This document shows, one piece after another, positions 7,692 through 18,592 of a stretch of 33,865 nucleotides of DNA. The stretch's first letter is position 1, and every line of letters begins with the position of its first letter. The translations under genes were made by a program, and so were the position numbers. Source of the stretch: SAR116 cluster bacterium AG-426-I14 (GTDB taxonomy: Bacteria > Pseudomonadota > Alphaproteobacteria > Puniceispirillales > Marisalimonadaceae); contig QCNS01000018.1 in the NCBI GenBank assembly GCA_003210055.1, positions 1 through 33,865 on the forward strand, written 5' to 3'. Below the pieces are notes generated by a model. It was not told the origin of the DNA and ran no database searches. It worked only from the letters and a program-made list of their open reading frames with translations.

Positions 7692-8198
7692 TTAATAATT
7701 AAATTTTTGTTTAATTGCTCTAAAAACATTTTTTGGAACAAAAGAAGAAATATCACCATTTAGACTAGCGACTTCTTTAACAAATCTAGATGCAATAAAT
7801 TGATTATTTTCTGAGGCCATCAAAAAAACAGTTTGTATATCAGCACTCAAACGTGAATTCATACCTGCCATTTGAAATTCATAATCAAAGTCTGAAACTA
7901 CCCTTAGACCTCTTATAATCATTGAAACGTTATTATCTTTTGAAAAATTAATTAAAAGACTATCAAAAGATTTAACTGAGATATTAGATTTATTTTCTTT
8001 ATTTAAAGTTTTATTTTCATTAATGGCATTTTTAATTAGGTTTATTCTCTCTTCTACAGTAAAAAAAGGCTTTTTTTGCTTGTTAATCGCAATTCCTACA
8101 ATAAGACTATCACAAAGACTTAATGACCTTCTCATAATATCTAAATGACCATTTGTTAATGGATCAAATGAACCTGGATATAGAGCTATTCGTTTCAT
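7692..8198 (-). CDS. coaD: phosphopantetheine adenylyltransferase
   Basis: This enzyme transfers AMP from ATP to 4'-phosphopantetheine, the penultimate step of coenzyme A synthesis, in the cytoplasm. The 168-residue protein begins MKRIALYPGSFDPLTNGHLDI, which holds the nucleotidyltransferase T/HxGH motif (TNGH). MIIRGLRVVSDFDYEFQM is the strongly conserved substrate-binding segment. The usual second ATP motif is read here as ASRFVKEVASL near the C-terminus. Length is standard. It follows gyrA on the minus strand with an 18-base gap, a common alphaproteobacterial arrangement (gyrA-coaD), and is probably co-transcribed with it. Confidence 0.95.
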   Translation of the reverse strand: MKRIALYPGSFDPLTNGHLDIMRRSLSLCDSLIVGIAINKQKKPFFTVEERINLIKNAINENKTLNKENKSNISVKSFDSLLINFSKDNNVSMIIRGLRVVSDFDYEFQMAGMNSRLSADIQTVFLMASENNQFIASRFVKEVASLNGDISSFVPKNVFRAIKQKFNY

Positions 8199-8216
8199 TA
8201 AATATTTTGTAGATAA

Positions 8217-10826
8217 TTAATTTTTATTAATTTCATTTTCTTCTTCATTTTCATCATCACTTTCTAAAAGCAATGCAACTGACATAACCTTTTCATCTTC
8301 GTCAACGTCAAATAACTTTACTCCTTGTGTTTTTCTACCTGTGACACGAATAGAGTTGTTTTCATTTTCATGTATTCTCATTCTTATAAGTTTACCTGCA
8401 TTTGTTACTAGCATTATCTGATCTAATGAAGAGACAATGTATGATGAGACAACAGGACCATTTCTATCTGAACATTCAATATTCGCAACACCCTGACCAC
8501 CTCTATTAGTCCTTCTATAGTCATCAATTAGAGTTCTTTTACCAAAACCATTCTCTGTTACAGAAAGAACATATTTTTCTTCATCTTTTGGAATTAAAGA
8601 CATTGAAACTACAAAGTCATCAGGTTTAAGTTTAATTCCCCTAACTCCTGATGAGTCTCTTCCTACAAATATTCTTACATCATTAATATCGAATCTTATT
8701 GCTTTACCAAGTCTAGTAGCAATAAAAATATTATCATCTTTATCGCAAGGTAAAACTGATACTAATTCGTCATTATTATGTAATTTCATAGCAATTTTAC
8801 CATTTTGCCTAATATTAATAAAGTCGCTAAGTTGATTTCTTCTGACATTTCCATTTTTTGTAGCAAAAATTATTTGTAAGTCATTCCATGTATCTTTGTT
8901 CGATGGCATTGGCATAACTGTTTGAATTTTTTCGTCTTGAGATAAAGGTAAAATATTTACCATAGCCTTTCCAAGAGCTTGTGGGGCTGCCTCTGGTAAC
9001 TTATAGCATTTTAATTGATAAACCATACCAGATGAAGTAAAAAATAAGATTGGTGTATGAGTGTCGGTTACAAAGAGAGAAGTTACCATATCTTCATCTC
9101 TAATTTTCATACCAGCTCTTCCTTTACCACCCCTCCTTTGTGCACGATACGTTGAAAGAGCAACTCTTTTTATATATCCGCGATGACTTACCGTAACAAC
9201 CATATCCTCTTTTTGTATTAAGTCTTCGTCTTCTTGATCAATTAAGCTATCAGATATTTCAGTTTTTCTTTCAGAAAATAATTTTTTAATTACTAAGTCA
9301 AATTGAGACAATAATACATTTTTTAATTTCAAATTATCTGATAAAATTAATAAATACTCTTTAATATCTTCTGCTAAAGTCTCTATTTCTTCTTTTATTT
9401 TTTCAACTTCTAAGCCTGTTAATCTTTGTAACCTTAAGTCTAAAATCGATTTTGCTTGTAATTCTGAGAGCTTATACTTTTGATCAATCACTTTATAAAC
9501 AGGATCACTTATAATTTTAATAAGATCTTCAATATCTGAAGCTGGCCAAAGGTTCTCACATAATTTTTGCTTTGCTACCTCAGGGTCCTTAGATGATCTT
9601 ATAATTTGAATTATTTCATCTATGCTGGATAAAGCGACTAATAAACCTGCTAATATATGAGCCCTATTTCTTGCTTTATTTAAAAGAAATTTGGTTCTTT
9701 TTACAACCACTTCTTTACGAAAATTAATAAAAGATATTAATATATCCTTTAAGCCCATTTGCCTAGGTTGACCATTATCCAAAGCGAGCATGTTTATAGG
9801 AAAACTAGTTTGAAGTCTGGTATGTTTCCATAATTGATTTAACACTATATCTGCTTGAGAATCCTTTTTAATTTCAATTACAATTCTCATTCCTTTTCTA
9901 TCAGACTCATCTCTGATATCTGATATACCTTCAATAGTTTTATCTTTTATTAATTCACCTATTTTTTCTAACAATTGTGCCTTGTTAACCTGATAAGGTA
10001 TCTCAGAGACAATAATACTTTCTCTATCCTTAGATGATATATTTATCTCGGCTCTAGAACGCATAATTATACTTCCTTTGCCTGACAAATATGCATCCCT
10101 TATGCCTGTTCTCCCCATAATAACACCTGCTGTAGGAAAATCGGGTCCTTGAATAATTTCAAGTAATTCATCAACCGTTAGTTCTTCATTTTCCAAAAGA
10201 GCTTTGCAAGCGTTAACCACTTCAACTGGATTATGTGGAGGAATATTTGTAGCCATTCCAACTGCAATACCACCTGCACCATTAACTAAAATATTTGGAA
10301 ATTCAGCTGGTAAAACTGAAGGTTCAAATTGAGTATCATCATAATTAGGGTTAAAACTTACTGTCTCTTTATCAATATCACTAAGCAGAAGTTCAGAGGC
10401 CTTGCTTAATCTTGACTCGGTGTACCTCATGGCAGCAGGAGGATCTCCATCCACAGAACCAAAATTACCCTGCCCATCAACAAGTTTTACTCTCATAGAA
10501 AAATCTTGAGCCATTCTTACCATAGAGTCATATATTGCAGAATCTCCATGAGGATGATAGTTACCCATTACATCTCCAACAACTCTTGCAGATTTTCTGT
10601 AAGGTTTAGACCAATCATAACCACCTTCTAACATGGCATATAAAATTCTTCTGTGAACTGGTTTCAAACCATCTCTAACATCAGGTATAGCTCTTGAAAC
10701 TATAACACTCATGGCATAATCCAAATAAGACTTTTTCATTTCATCAGTAATAGAAATAATAGTCGTATTGGGTTCTACTGGTGGGGCTTCGGGTGTTTCT
10801 TCAGTCTTGTTATCGTCGTTATCCAA
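8217..10826 (-). CDS. gyrA: DNA gyrase subunit A
   Basis: The breakage-reunion subunit of gyrase, 869 residues, introduces negative supercoils together with GyrB. The catalytic tyrosine is Tyr135 in [12 protein letters not shown]. The GyrA-box QRRGGKG at 563-569 and the following beta-pinwheel repeats mark it as GyrA rather than ParC. The quinolone-determining positions equivalent to E. coli Ser83 and Asp87 are Ser96 and Asp100, both the sensitive type. The acidic, low-complexity end ([11 protein letters not shown]) resembles the acidic tail that tunes wrapping in other GyrA proteins. The start is a TTG at 10826. No in-frame ATG lies upstream, and the first internal ATG (residue 30) would remove the conserved ISITDE segment. 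It is preceded by ssb with a 75-base gap holding a palindrome. Confidence 0.97.
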   Translation of the reverse strand: MDNDDNKTEETPEAPPVEPNTTIISITDEMKKSYLDYAMSVIVSRAIPDVRDGLKPVHRRILYAMLEGGYDWSKPYRKSARVVGDVMGNYHPHGDSAIYDSMVRMAQDFSMRVKLVDGQGNFGSVDGDPPAAMRYTESRLSKASELLLSDIDKETVSFNPNYDDTQFEPSVLPAEFPNILVNGAGGIAVGMATNIPPHNPVEVVNACKALLENEELTVDELLEIIQGPDFPTAGVIMGRTGIRDAYLSGKGSIIMRSRAEINISSKDRESIIVSEIPYQVNKAQLLEKIGELIKDKTIEGISDIRDESDRKGMRIVIEIKKDSQADIVLNQLWKHTRLQTSFPINMLALDNGQPRQMGLKDILISFINFRKEVVVKRTKFLLNKARNRAHILAGLLVALSSIDEIIQIIRSSKDPEVAKQKLCENLWPASDIEDLIKIISDPVYKVIDQKYKLSELQAKSILDLRLQRLTGLEVEKIKEEIETLAEDIKEYLLILSDNLKLKNVLLSQFDLVIKKLFSERKTEISDSLIDQEDEDLIQKEDMVVTVSHRGYIKRVALSTYRAQRRGGKGRAGMKIRDEDMVTSLFVTDTHTPILFFTSSGMVYQLKCYKLPEAAPQALGKAMVNILPLSQDEKIQTVMPMPSNKDTWNDLQIIFATKNGNVRRNQLSDFINIRQNGKIAMKLHNNDELVSVLPCDKDDNIFIATRLGKAIRFDINDVRIFVGRDSSGVRGIKLKPDDFVVSMSLIPKDEEKYVLSVTENGFGKRTLIDDYRRTNRGGQGVANIECSDRNGPVVSSYIVSSLDQIMLVTNAGKLIRMRIHENENNSIRVTGRKTQGVKLFDVDEDEKVMSVALLLESDDENEEENEINKN

Positions 10827-10854
10827 AATTAACTCATAAATTGAAAATACAACA

Positions 10855-10876
10855 TATAGTAATATATATTACTATA
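10855..10876. promoter_or_regulatory. 22-bp perfect palindrome upstream of gyrA
   Basis: The arms TATAGTAATAT and ATATTACTATA meet without a spacer between ssb and gyrA. A further TACTATATA follows at 10880-10888, echoing the right arm. It lies 29-50 bases before the gyrA start on the minus strand, so it may overlap a promoter or operator. Such palindromes arise easily in AT-rich DNA, so the functional reading is weak. Confidence 0.35.
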
Positions 10877-10901
10877 AAATACTATATATTTTAATTTTTA
10901 A

Positions 10902-11387
10902 TTAAAAAGGTATATCATCATCAATCATATCAGGTATTTTATCTTTATTAGCTAAAATATTATCTTTGTTTTGATTTTCCTGATTGAACTCATTATTTTC
11001 AATTTTATTATCTTGAATCTTTGTTTCTTCATTTCTAGAACCCAAAAGAGTTAACTCACCTTTAAACCGTTGAACGACAACTTCAGTAGTATATCTATCT
11101 TGACCAGATTGTTGATCTGTCCATTTTCTTGTTTGAAGTTGACCTTCAAGATAAACTGCACTTCCTTTTTTTAAATATTGTTCAGCAATTCTTCCAATAG
11201 CTTCATTGTATATTACCACCCTATGCCATTCAGTTCTTTCCTTTTGCTCTCCAGAAACCTTGTCTTTCCATCTATCAGATGTTGCTAAGCTAAAAAGAAC
11301 TACTTTATCACCATTTTGCATTGCTTTGACATCTGGGTCATTTCCTAAACGACCAACTAAAATAACTTTATTTACACTACCACTCAT
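10902..11387 (-). CDS. ssb: single-stranded DNA-binding protein
   Basis: This 161-residue protein coats single-stranded DNA in replication, recombination and repair. The OB-fold begins [20 protein letters not shown] and includes [19 protein letters not shown] and [19 protein letters not shown] disordered Asn/Glu/Lys-rich linker follows, then the conserved acidic tip DDDIPF that recruits partner proteins. The ATG at 11387 is preferred over a longer reading to 11420: it begins at the family's conserved N-terminus and has GGAG at 11398-11395 with good spacing. It is divergent from uvrA, a very widespread pairing, and upstream of gyrA. Confidence 0.95.
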   Translation of the reverse strand: MSGSVNKVILVGRLGNDPDVKAMQNGDKVVLFSLATSDRWKDKVSGEQKERTEWHRVVIYNEAIGRIAEQYLKKGSAVYLEGQLQTRKWTDQQSGQDRYTTEVVVQRFKGELTLLGSRNEETKIQDNKIENNEFNQENQNKDNILANKDKIPDMIDDDIPF

Positions 11388-11470
11388 CTTGAAGCTCCGT
11401 AAAAAACTATTAAATAACAATTAAATCAATAAATACATTTTTTACAACATTTATTTCATAAACTTAATAC
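11388..11470. promoter_or_regulatory. ssb/uvrA divergent promoter region
   Basis: These 83 AT-rich bases separate the divergent ssb and uvrA starts and must hold both promoters. On the ssb side TTGTAA, 16 bases, then TTTAAT is a possible sigma70-type pair, but it is weak. The alphaproteobacterial LexA box pattern (GTTC or GAAC repeats spaced by seven bases) is not present, so SOS control is not apparent here. Confidence 0.35.
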
Positions 11471-14332
11471 ATGATAAAAACAAAAGACTTAATGCCAACT
11501 AAATATCTTCAAGTCAGAGGTGCAAGAGAGCATAATTTGAAAAATATTGATATTGATTTGCCAAAAAACAAATTGATAGTAATAACAGGTCTATCAGGTT
11601 CTGGCAAAAGTTCACTCGCATTTGATACAATCTATGCTGAAGGACAAAGAAGATATGTGGAGTCATTATCAGCATATGCAAGACAATTTTTACAAATGAT
11701 GCATAAGCCAGATGTTGATTTAATAGAAGGTTTGTCACCTGCAATATCAATTGAACAACGAACTACAAGTAAAAATCCTAGATCAACGGTTGGAACCGTT
11801 ACTGAAATCTATGATTATATGAGACTTCTGTGGGCCAGAATAGGTATACCATATTCTCCAACAACAGGATTACCGATTGAAAGTCAAACTGTTTCTCAAA
11901 TGGTTGATAAAGTATTGGAATTTGAAGAAAACTCAAAATTATATATTTTAGCTCCTATTGTTAGAGGAAGAAAAGGAGAATATAGAAAAGAGTTTATAGA
12001 TTTAAGAAAAAAAGGTTTCCAAAGATTTAGAGTAAATGATGAGTTTTATGAAATTGAAGATATTCCTGAACTTGATAGATATAAAAAACATAATATTGAA
12101 GTTGTTGTAGATAGAATAATAATAAAAAAAAGTGATGAAAAATTAATTGAATTAAAGCAAAGATTAGCAGACTCTATTGAGATTGCAGTAACATTATCAA
12201 ATGGTTTACTTTATGTAATTAATCAAAATAAAGAAAAGTTTGTTTTTTCATCAAATTTTTCTTGTCCTGAAACTGGCTTCACAATTGATGAAATTGAACC
12301 ACGATTATTTTCTTTTAATAATCCTGCTGGAGCTTGCAAAGAATGCGATGGATTAGGTTACTCAAGAGTGTTTTCTGAAGAATTAATTATACCAAATAAA
12401 AGTTTAACATTCAGAGAAGGCGTTATAGCACCATGGGCAAATAATTCCAGTAAGTTGTATATTCAAACACTCGAATCTCTTGGTAGACACTATAATTTCG
12501 ATCTTGATACACCATTCAATAAGTTAAATGACAAAGTAATAAAATCATTATTATATGGCTCTGAAGATGAAAAAATTGAAATTATTTATAATGATGGAAC
12601 AAGAGTATTCAAGTCTACTAAGACTTTTGAAGGTATAATTCCAAGTTTAAAAAGAAGGTTAAAAGAAAATGAAAGTAACTGGATTAAAGACGAATTAAAC
12701 AAGTTTTTATCTGAACAAGCTTGCCCTGTTTGTAAGGGCAAAAGATTGAAAGATGAGGCGATTGCAATTAAAATAGACAAAAAAGACATCACTCAAATAA
12801 CAAATCTATCTATCCATGATGCTAAAGAATGGTTTTTAACACTTAAATCTAAGTTAATTGAACAACATGTAAAAATATCAAACCAGATACTAAAAGAAAT
12901 TAATGATAGATTAGGTTTTTTAACTAGTGTTGGCCTTGGTTATTTGAACTTATCAAGAAAAAGTGGGACACTATCAGGTGGAGAAAGTCAAAGAATAAGA
13001 TTAGCTAGTCAAATAGGTTCTGGACTTACAGGAGTTCTTTATGTATTAGATGAGCCAAGTATAGGTTTACACCAAAGAGATAATGAAAAACTTTTAGAAA
13101 CACTTAAAAAACTCAGAGATCTTGGAAATACAGTCGTTGTTGTTGAACATGATTTAGAAGCAATGTTATCTGCTGACTATATCGTAGATATAGGCCCTGG
13201 TGCTGGTATTGATGGGGGCAAAGTGATAGCACAAGGAACACCAGATCAAGTAAAAAAAATAAAGACCAGTATTACTGGAAATTATATATCTGGTGTTAAA
13301 GAGATTCCAATACCTTTAAAAAGAAGAAAAATAGATTTAAATAAATCACTAATTATTCATGGTGCTTCAGGTAATAATCTTCAAAATATAAATGCCACAT
13401 TTCCTTTAGGTATACTAACCTGCGTAACAGGTGTTTCTGGAGGTGGAAAATCTACTTTAGTTATAGGCACACTTCAAAAAGCCCTATCAAAAATGTTAAA
13501 TGGTGCAAGTGCCATACCAGAAAAATACAAACAAATAAAAGGTATACATCTAATTGACAAAATCATAGATATAGATCAATCTCCAATTGGACGGACTCCA
13601 AGGTCTAATCCTGCGACATATACTGGAACTTTTTCACATATTCGCGATTGGTTTACTGGCTTACCCGAGTCAAAAGCTAGAGGTTATCAGCCAGGCAGGT
13701 TTTCATTTAATGTTAAAGGTGGTAGATGTGAAACTTGTCAGGGTGATGGTGTTATTAAAATTGAGATGCATTTTTTACCAGACGTTTACGTTCAATGTGA
13801 TCAATGTAAAGGGAAAAGATATAATAGAGAAACATTAGAAGTTAAATGGCAAAATCATTCTATAGCAGATGTATTAGACTTAACTGTAAGTGAAGGATTA
13901 AAGTTATTTCAAGCTGTACCATTCATAAGAGAAAAACTCGAAACGCTCTATCAAGTCGGCTTGGGCTATATAAAAATTGGTCAAAGAGCAACCACATTAT
14001 CTGGAGGAGAGGCTCAAAGAATTAAATTGTCAAAAGAATTAGCTAAGAGAGGTACAGGAAGAACAATATATATTTTAGATGAACCAACAACTGGTCTACA
14101 TTTTGATGACATTAAAAAACTATTAGAAGTTATTCAAAAAATTGTTGATAATGGTAACACAGTTATAATTATTGAACACAATTTAGATGTAATTAAAACA
14201 GCAGATTTTTTAATCGATTTGGGCCCAGAAGGTGGCGACATGGGAGGCAAAATTGTAGGTACTGGAACTCCTGAAGAATTATCAAAAATTAAAGAAAGTT
14301 ATACAGGACAATTTTTAAAAACAATTTTATAA
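11471..14332 (+). CDS. uvrA: excinuclease ABC subunit A
   Basis: The damage-recognition ATPase of nucleotide excision repair, 953 residues, loads UvrB at lesions. The first Walker A is GLSGSGKSS (about residue 40) after the conserved [15 protein letters not shown]. The first signature is [12 protein letters not shown] with Walker [10 protein letters not shown]. The second nucleotide site has [20 protein letters not shown] and [12 protein letters not shown]. Zinc-binding cysteine pairs are visible: CPVCKGKRL in the first half and CETC...CDQCKGKRY in the second. UvrB-interaction and insertion regions look complete and length is normal. The ATG at 11471 has no clear Shine-Dalgarno; ATG at residue 8 is an alternative. 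It is divergent from ssb, and trmFO follows after 7 bases. Confidence 0.97.
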   Translation: MIKTKDLMPTKYLQVRGAREHNLKNIDIDLPKNKLIVITGLSGSGKSSLAFDTIYAEGQRRYVESLSAYARQFLQMMHKPDVDLIEGLSPAISIEQRTTSKNPRSTVGTVTEIYDYMRLLWARIGIPYSPTTGLPIESQTVSQMVDKVLEFEENSKLYILAPIVRGRKGEYRKEFIDLRKKGFQRFRVNDEFYEIEDIPELDRYKKHNIEVVVDRIIIKKSDEKLIELKQRLADSIEIAVTLSNGLLYVINQNKEKFVFSSNFSCPETGFTIDEIEPRLFSFNNPAGACKECDGLGYSRVFSEELIIPNKSLTFREGVIAPWANNSSKLYIQTLESLGRHYNFDLDTPFNKLNDKVIKSLLYGSEDEKIEIIYNDGTRVFKSTKTFEGIIPSLKRRLKENESNWIKDELNKFLSEQACPVCKGKRLKDEAIAIKIDKKDITQITNLSIHDAKEWFLTLKSKLIEQHVKISNQILKEINDRLGFLTSVGLGYLNLSRKSGTLSGGESQRIRLASQIGSGLTGVLYVLDEPSIGLHQRDNEKLLETLKKLRDLGNTVVVVEHDLEAMLSADYIVDIGPGAGIDGGKVIAQGTPDQVKKIKTSITGNYISGVKEIPIPLKRRKIDLNKSLIIHGASGNNLQNINATFPLGILTCVTGVSGGGKSTLVIGTLQKALSKMLNGASAIPEKYKQIKGIHLIDKIIDIDQSPIGRTPRSNPATYTGTFSHIRDWFTGLPESKARGYQPGRFSFNVKGGRCETCQGDGVIKIEMHFLPDVYVQCDQCKGKRYNRETLEVKWQNHSIADVLDLTVSEGLKLFQAVPFIREKLETLYQVGLGYIKIGQRATTLSGGEAQRIKLSKELAKRGTGRTIYILDEPTTGLHFDDIKKLLEVIQKIVDNGNTVIIIEHNLDVIKTADFLIDLGPEGGDMGGKIVGTGTPEELSKIKESYTGQFLKTIL

Positions 14333-14339
14333 TTTAATT

Positions 14340-15671
14340 ATGTCATCAAAAAATATACATATTATTGGTGGTGGCTTAGCTGGTTGCGAAGCTGCTCACC
14401 AAATATCCAAGTTTGGTATAAAAACATTCCTTTACGAAATGAGGCCAAAAGTATCAACAGAAGTTCATAAAACTAATCTTTTAGCTGAACTAGTTTGTTC
14501 AAATTCATTTAGGTCAGATGATAAATTTTATAATGCAGTTGGTGTTCTTCATGAGGAACTAAGACTGTCAGACTCTCTTGTTATGAAAGCCGCAGATAAT
14601 ACAAGAATACCAGCAGGAAGTGCTTTAGCTGTTGATAGAGAAAAATTTTCTAAATTTATAGATCGTGAAATAAGAAATAATCCACATATAGAGTTAGTTA
14701 ATCAAGAAATTACTTCAATTAAAAGTTTTAAAAAACAACAAATCATTGTAGCAACCGGTCCGCTAACATCTCATAATTTTTCGAAAGTTATTAACAAACT
14801 TATCGAAGAGGAACCACTAGATTTTTTTGATGCTATTGCACCTATAGTATATAAAGATAGTATTAACATGGATATAGCTTGGAAACAATCTAGATATGAT
14901 AAAGGTGATGGAGATGATTATATAAACTGTCCGCTTACAAAGGATGAATATTATGATTTATTAAATACTATTAGTAAAGCACCTAAAATTGAATTTAAAA
15001 AATTTGAAAATACTCCCTATTTTGAAGGTTGTATGCCTATAGAAGAGATGATAAGAAGAGGACCAGAAACATTAAGATTTGGACCACTCAAACCTGTGGG
15101 CTTGACGAACCCCTATAGTAAAATAAAGCCCTATGCTGTCGTTCAACTTCGTCAAGATAATAAAATTGGCACCCTATTTAATATGGTTGGTTTTCAAACA
15201 AAGATGAAACATTCCGTTCAAAAAGAAGTTTTACAAAAAATACCTGCTTTAAAAGATGCAAAATTTGCCAGATTAGGAGGCCTTCATCGTAATACATTTA
15301 TTAATTCACCGAAACTTTTAGATGACAGCATGAGATTAAATAAAAACAAAGACATTTATTTTGCTGGGCAAATCACTGGCGTAGAAGGATATGTAGAATC
15401 ATGTGCGATTGGAAATTTAGTAGGTAGAATTGCTGCTCATGACAATTTGAAGATAAAATTTAAAAATCCACCAGATGAAACTGCTCATGGTTCATTGATC
15501 AAACATATAACAAGAAATGCTAACCCCAGAACATTTCAACCTATGAATATCAATTTTGGACTTATGTGTTCAATAAATCATCTGGAATGTAGAAATTTAA
15601 GAGGAAAAGAAAGAAAAAAATGTATAGCTACAAAAGCTATTAATTCTTTTGTGAAATGGATTAAAACTTAA
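14340..15671 (+). CDS. trmFO: folate-dependent tRNA (uracil-54-C5)-methyltransferase
   Basis: This 443-residue flavoprotein makes ribothymidine at tRNA position 54 using methylenetetrahydrofolate and FAD. The FAD-binding GGGLAG is at 10-15. Cys53, in ELVCSNSFRSDD, and Cys231, in FEGCMPIEEMIRRGPETLRFG, correspond to the two conserved redox/catalytic cysteines of the family. Later motifs include GRIAAHDNLK and the MNINFGLM segment near the end. It follows uvrA by seven bases and is probably co-transcribed. Its stop converges on the Mth938-family gene with a five-base gap. TrmFO instead of the SAM-dependent TrmA means this modification draws on the folate pool. Confidence 0.94.
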   Translation: MSSKNIHIIGGGLAGCEAAHQISKFGIKTFLYEMRPKVSTEVHKTNLLAELVCSNSFRSDDKFYNAVGVLHEELRLSDSLVMKAADNTRIPAGSALAVDREKFSKFIDREIRNNPHIELVNQEITSIKSFKKQQIIVATGPLTSHNFSKVINKLIEEEPLDFFDAIAPIVYKDSINMDIAWKQSRYDKGDGDDYINCPLTKDEYYDLLNTISKAPKIEFKKFENTPYFEGCMPIEEMIRRGPETLRFGPLKPVGLTNPYSKIKPYAVVQLRQDNKIGTLFNMVGFQTKMKHSVQKEVLQKIPALKDAKFARLGGLHRNTFINSPKLLDDSMRLNKNKDIYFAGQITGVEGYVESCAIGNLVGRIAAHDNLKIKFKNPPDETAHGSLIKHITRNANPRTFQPMNINFGLMCSINHLECRNLRGKERKKCIATKAINSFVKWIKT

Positions 15672-15676
15672 TTTAT

Positions 15677-16096
15677 CTAAATTAAAATTGCTAAAATTTT
15701 TCTTCCTTCCATACTCAATATATTTATTGTTCTGCATGCAGCATCATGTTTCATTATTTCAAGTGGAAGTTTTGCATTCATAGATTTTTTTTTCAGTTCG
15801 ATAAGATTATTAATTTTCCCATTTGACAGACCTATTATAATTACTTCTGTACTTCCGTCACCTAAGCTATTAGATTTATCATATAAACTTTGTATTGTTT
15901 TTAAGTTTAAATTTAAATAGTTTTTATCTTTCCATTGAAAAATATTATTTCTAATAATGCATATTGGTAAATCATATTTTTCACTCTCAATTTTAACAAA
16001 TGTTTCACTATACGAAGAAATTGTAAGAAAATTTTTTTGTACTTCACCTATTTTAAAAGTTAAAGATAATAGTTTCTTATTTGATTTATCTTTCAT
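15677..16096 (-). CDS. Mth938-like domain protein (DUF498/AAMDC family)
   Basis: This 139-residue protein is of the Mth938-like family, which includes the mitochondrial complex I assembly factor NDUFAF3. Family hallmarks are the VIIIGLSNG turn near the middle, and the C-terminal sequence LPLEIMKHDAACRTINIL followed by EGRKILAILI. The biochemical role in bacteria is not established; genes of this family often sit next to secDF, as here. It follows secF on the minus strand. I prefer the ATG at 16096, giving an 11-base overlap with secF and a normal length. A GTG at 16132 would add a lysine-rich start and a 47-base overlap. No signal peptide or membrane segment is seen. Confidence 0.8.
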   Translation of the reverse strand: MKDKSNKKLLSLTFKIGEVQKNFLTISSYSETFVKIESEKYDLPICIIRNNIFQWKDKNYLNLNLKTIQSLYDKSNSLGDGSTEVIIIGLSNGKINNLIELKKKSMNAKLPLEIMKHDAACRTINILSMEGRKILAILI

Positions 16097-17027
16097 ACTC
16101 AGGAATATGTTTGGAGTCTTCTTTTTTTTCACCTTTGTATATATTAAAAAAAGTTAAAAAAGAAACTGCAATAAAAATAGATGAATATGTACCAATTATA
16201 ACTCCCCAAATCATAGCAAGTGCAAAGTCAGCAAGCACGGCTCCACCGAAAAAATAAATAATAATTAATGCAATTAAAGTAGTAACCGAAGTCATTAAAG
16301 TTCTTGATAAAGTTTCATTGATAGACTTATTATAAATAAAATAATGGTCTTTAGACTTATATTTCCTTAAATTTTCTCTAACCCTATCAAAAACAACAAC
16401 TGTGTCATTAATAGAATATCCCGCAGTTGTGAGAATTGCCGCAACAATAGATAGATTAAATTCTAATGAAAAAAAAGAAAATAAGCCAATAGTTGAAACC
16501 ACATCATGGATAAGAGCAATAATGGATGCAATTGCAAATTGCCATTCAAATCTAAACCAAATATATAACATTATTAAAAAAAGAGATAAAATTACAGCAG
16601 TTAATCCAGCTTCTTTTAATTCTTCACCTACTACAGGACCTACAAATTCTGTTCTTCTTATTTCAAATTCATTTTCAAAAGTTTTTTTAACTTTTTCTAT
16701 TAACAAAATTTGTTTTCTATCATCACCACTTTGTTTTTGAATTCGTAAAAGAATATCAGTTTCTTTACCAAATTTTTGGACTGATACTTCTCCTACATTT
16801 AGTAACTCTGCTTTTTCTCTAAATTCAGATAATTTAACTGGGAAATTAGATTTATTTTTTAATTCAATCAAAACTCCACCCTTAAAATCTATTCCGAAAT
16901 TTAAACCTTTGGTAAAAATAAAAAAAACAGTTAAAAAAATTAAAAGAGTTGAAAATATAAAGGCAATATTTTTAAATTTTAAAAAATCTAAATTAACATT
17001 TTGCGAAACTAAATTGAATTTAAACAT
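16086..17027 (-). CDS. secF: protein translocase subunit SecF
   Basis: This inner-membrane partner of SecD, 313 residues, uses the proton gradient to help pull secreted proteins across after SecYEG. The first helix is near 22-42, then GLNFGIDFKGGVLIELK, the SecD/SecF periplasmic entry motif. The five further helices include GEELKEAGLTAVILSL, ASIIALIHDVVSTIGLF and LTTAGYSINDTVVVFDRVREN, the conserved catalytic core with the proton-relay Asp. LSRTLMTSVTTLIAL and GVIIGTYSSIFIA follow the family. Length is standard. It overlaps secD by 8 bases, so the two are translationally coupled. The C-terminus is short and charged. Confidence 0.96.
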   Translation of the reverse strand: MFKFNLVSQNVNLDFLKFKNIAFIFSTLLIFLTVFFIFTKGLNFGIDFKGGVLIELKNKSNFPVKLSEFREKAELLNVGEVSVQKFGKETDILLRIQKQSGDDRKQILLIEKVKKTFENEFEIRRTEFVGPVVGEELKEAGLTAVILSLFLIMLYIWFRFEWQFAIASIIALIHDVVSTIGLFSFFSLEFNLSIVAAILTTAGYSINDTVVVFDRVRENLRKYKSKDHYFIYNKSINETLSRTLMTSVTTLIALIIIYFFGGAVLADFALAMIWGVIIGTYSSIFIAVSFLTFFNIYKGEKKEDSKHIPEYER

Positions 17028-18576
17028 TTAATTTTGCCTCCTTTTTTTTAACATAAGCAGTTGTTAAAAATTTTGTTAAAACAATAGCAGTATACATTGA
17101 TGTAATTAGACCTATCATGAGAGTAACTGAAAAACCTTTTATGGGGCCACTTCCAAATATAAATAATGCAAAAGCTGCAAAAAAAGTAGTTAAGTTCGCA
17201 TCTATAATGGTTGAAACAGCTTTTTGAAAACCATGTTCTACTGAAGACAATAATTCTTTTCGAACTCTAAATTCTTCTTTAATTCTTTCAAAAATCAAAA
17301 CATTTGCATCAACAGCCATACCTATCGTCAAAACAATTCCAGCTATACCAGGCAAAGTAAGAGTTGCTTGTAATATACTTAAGAGCGCAATAATTAGAAT
17401 CATGTTTGTTAATAATGCGATATTGGCAAAAATGCCATAAAACCCATAACTAATAATCATGAAAATTATCACTGCTATTATAGCAATTATGCTTGCAAAT
17501 TTTCCTGCTTCAATTGAATCATTTCCTAAACCTGGGCCAACTGTCCTTTCTTCAATAATATTTAATGGAACTGGCAGGGCGCCTGCTCTTAAAACCAAAG
17601 CTAGATCGCTTGCCTCTTGAACAGAAAAATTTCCAGTAATTTGCCCATTAGAAAAAATTTGACCTTGTATTATTGGTGCACTTATTACTTTATTATCAAG
17701 AATAATAGCAAAGGGTCTTCCAATATTTTTACCAGTAATTCTTCCAAATTTCTTTCCACCAGATGTGGTTAAAGTGAACATAACTGCTGGATTTCCATCC
17801 TGATCAAAAGCAGCTTTAGCATCTGTTAGTTCTTCTCCTGAAACCATAACTTTTTTTTGTATCATATAAAATTTATTTTTATCTTTTTGCTCGGTTAATA
17901 GGACATATCCAGGGGGAGAAACTGAATTTAAATCAAGAGTTTCCGAGATCATTTCTGGATGTGTAAATCTGAAAGTTAATTTTGCAGTTTTCCCAAGAAG
18001 TCTTTTTATTCTATCTGGATCATCAATACCTGGAAGCTGAACTAAAATTCTGTCTTTACCTTGCTGTTGAATTAATGGTTCTTTTGTTCCACTTTCATCA
18101 ATTCTTCTTCTAACTATTTCAATAGCCTGTTGCATAGTAGATTCAGTTATTTTGTTTATGCCAGATTCAGAAAGAATTAGAAAAAAATAATTTTTTTGAT
18201 TATTTAGTAAGAAATCTTTTGAATATTCTTTCAGTAATGAGAGCACCTTCTTCTTATCATTAATATTTCTTATATTAAAACTTATTCGACTATCTACTGT
18301 TCTCAGATTTTTATATTTAATTTTATTCTTTCTAAGCTGTCTTCTTATTTGGGATGAAGTATTATCTAATTTTTCGTTAAATACCGAGTTCATTTCGGCT
18401 TGTAATAACAAATATGAACCTCCTTTAAGATCAAGACCTAAATTTACTGTCTTGCCAGGTAATATTGAGCTAATAGAATTAAATTTAAAATTAGTTAACA
18501 AATTTGGCAGTGCATAGAACACAGCTATAAAAAAAATAACAACTAAAGTTATTAAATTAAATTTGTTAAATTTCAT
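17020..18576 (-). CDS. secD: protein translocase subunit SecD
   Basis: This large SecDF subunit has 518 residues. It has an N-terminal helix, then LGLDLKGGSYLLLQ (the D1 motif), a periplasmic domain with AIEIVRRRIDESGTKEPLIQQQG and RILVQLPGIDDPDRIKRLLGKTAKLTF, and a second periplasmic part with GEELTDAKAAFDQDGNPAVMFTL. The membrane domain has the proton-path sequence TIGMAVDANVLIFERIKEE. Six helices in total are expected. It lies between yajC (16-base gap) and secF (8-base overlap) on the minus strand, the classic yajC-secD-secF order. Its length is at the short end of the family, as in other alphaproteobacteria. Confidence 0.97.
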   Translation of the reverse strand: MKFNKFNLITLVVIFFIAVFYALPNLLTNFKFNSISSILPGKTVNLGLDLKGGSYLLLQAEMNSVFNEKLDNTSSQIRRQLRKNKIKYKNLRTVDSRISFNIRNINDKKKVLSLLKEYSKDFLLNNQKNYFFLILSESGINKITESTMQQAIEIVRRRIDESGTKEPLIQQQGKDRILVQLPGIDDPDRIKRLLGKTAKLTFRFTHPEMISETLDLNSVSPPGYVLLTEQKDKNKFYMIQKKVMVSGEELTDAKAAFDQDGNPAVMFTLTTSGGKKFGRITGKNIGRPFAIILDNKVISAPIIQGQIFSNGQITGNFSVQEASDLALVLRAGALPVPLNIIEERTVGPGLGNDSIEAGKFASIIAIIAVIIFMIISYGFYGIFANIALLTNMILIIALLSILQATLTLPGIAGIVLTIGMAVDANVLIFERIKEEFRVRKELLSSVEHGFQKAVSTIIDANLTTFFAAFALFIFGSGPIKGFSVTLMIGLITSMYTAIVLTKFLTTAYVKKKEAKLNV

Positions 18577-18592
18577 ACTACAATACTATATG

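Noticed and set aside
11388-11470. LexA/SOS box in the ssb-uvrA gap
   Set aside because: No GTTC or GAAC pair with the alphaproteobacterial spacing is present.
15668-15685. TTAATTTA-TC-TAAATTAA palindrome at the trmFO/Mth938 junction
   Set aside because: It is made mostly of the two opposing stop codons and AT-rich flanks, and the 2-base loop is too small for a terminator.
16402-16740. 112-codon open frame on the plus strand
   Set aside because: Antisense to secF membrane helices; codon composition follows from the opposite strand.
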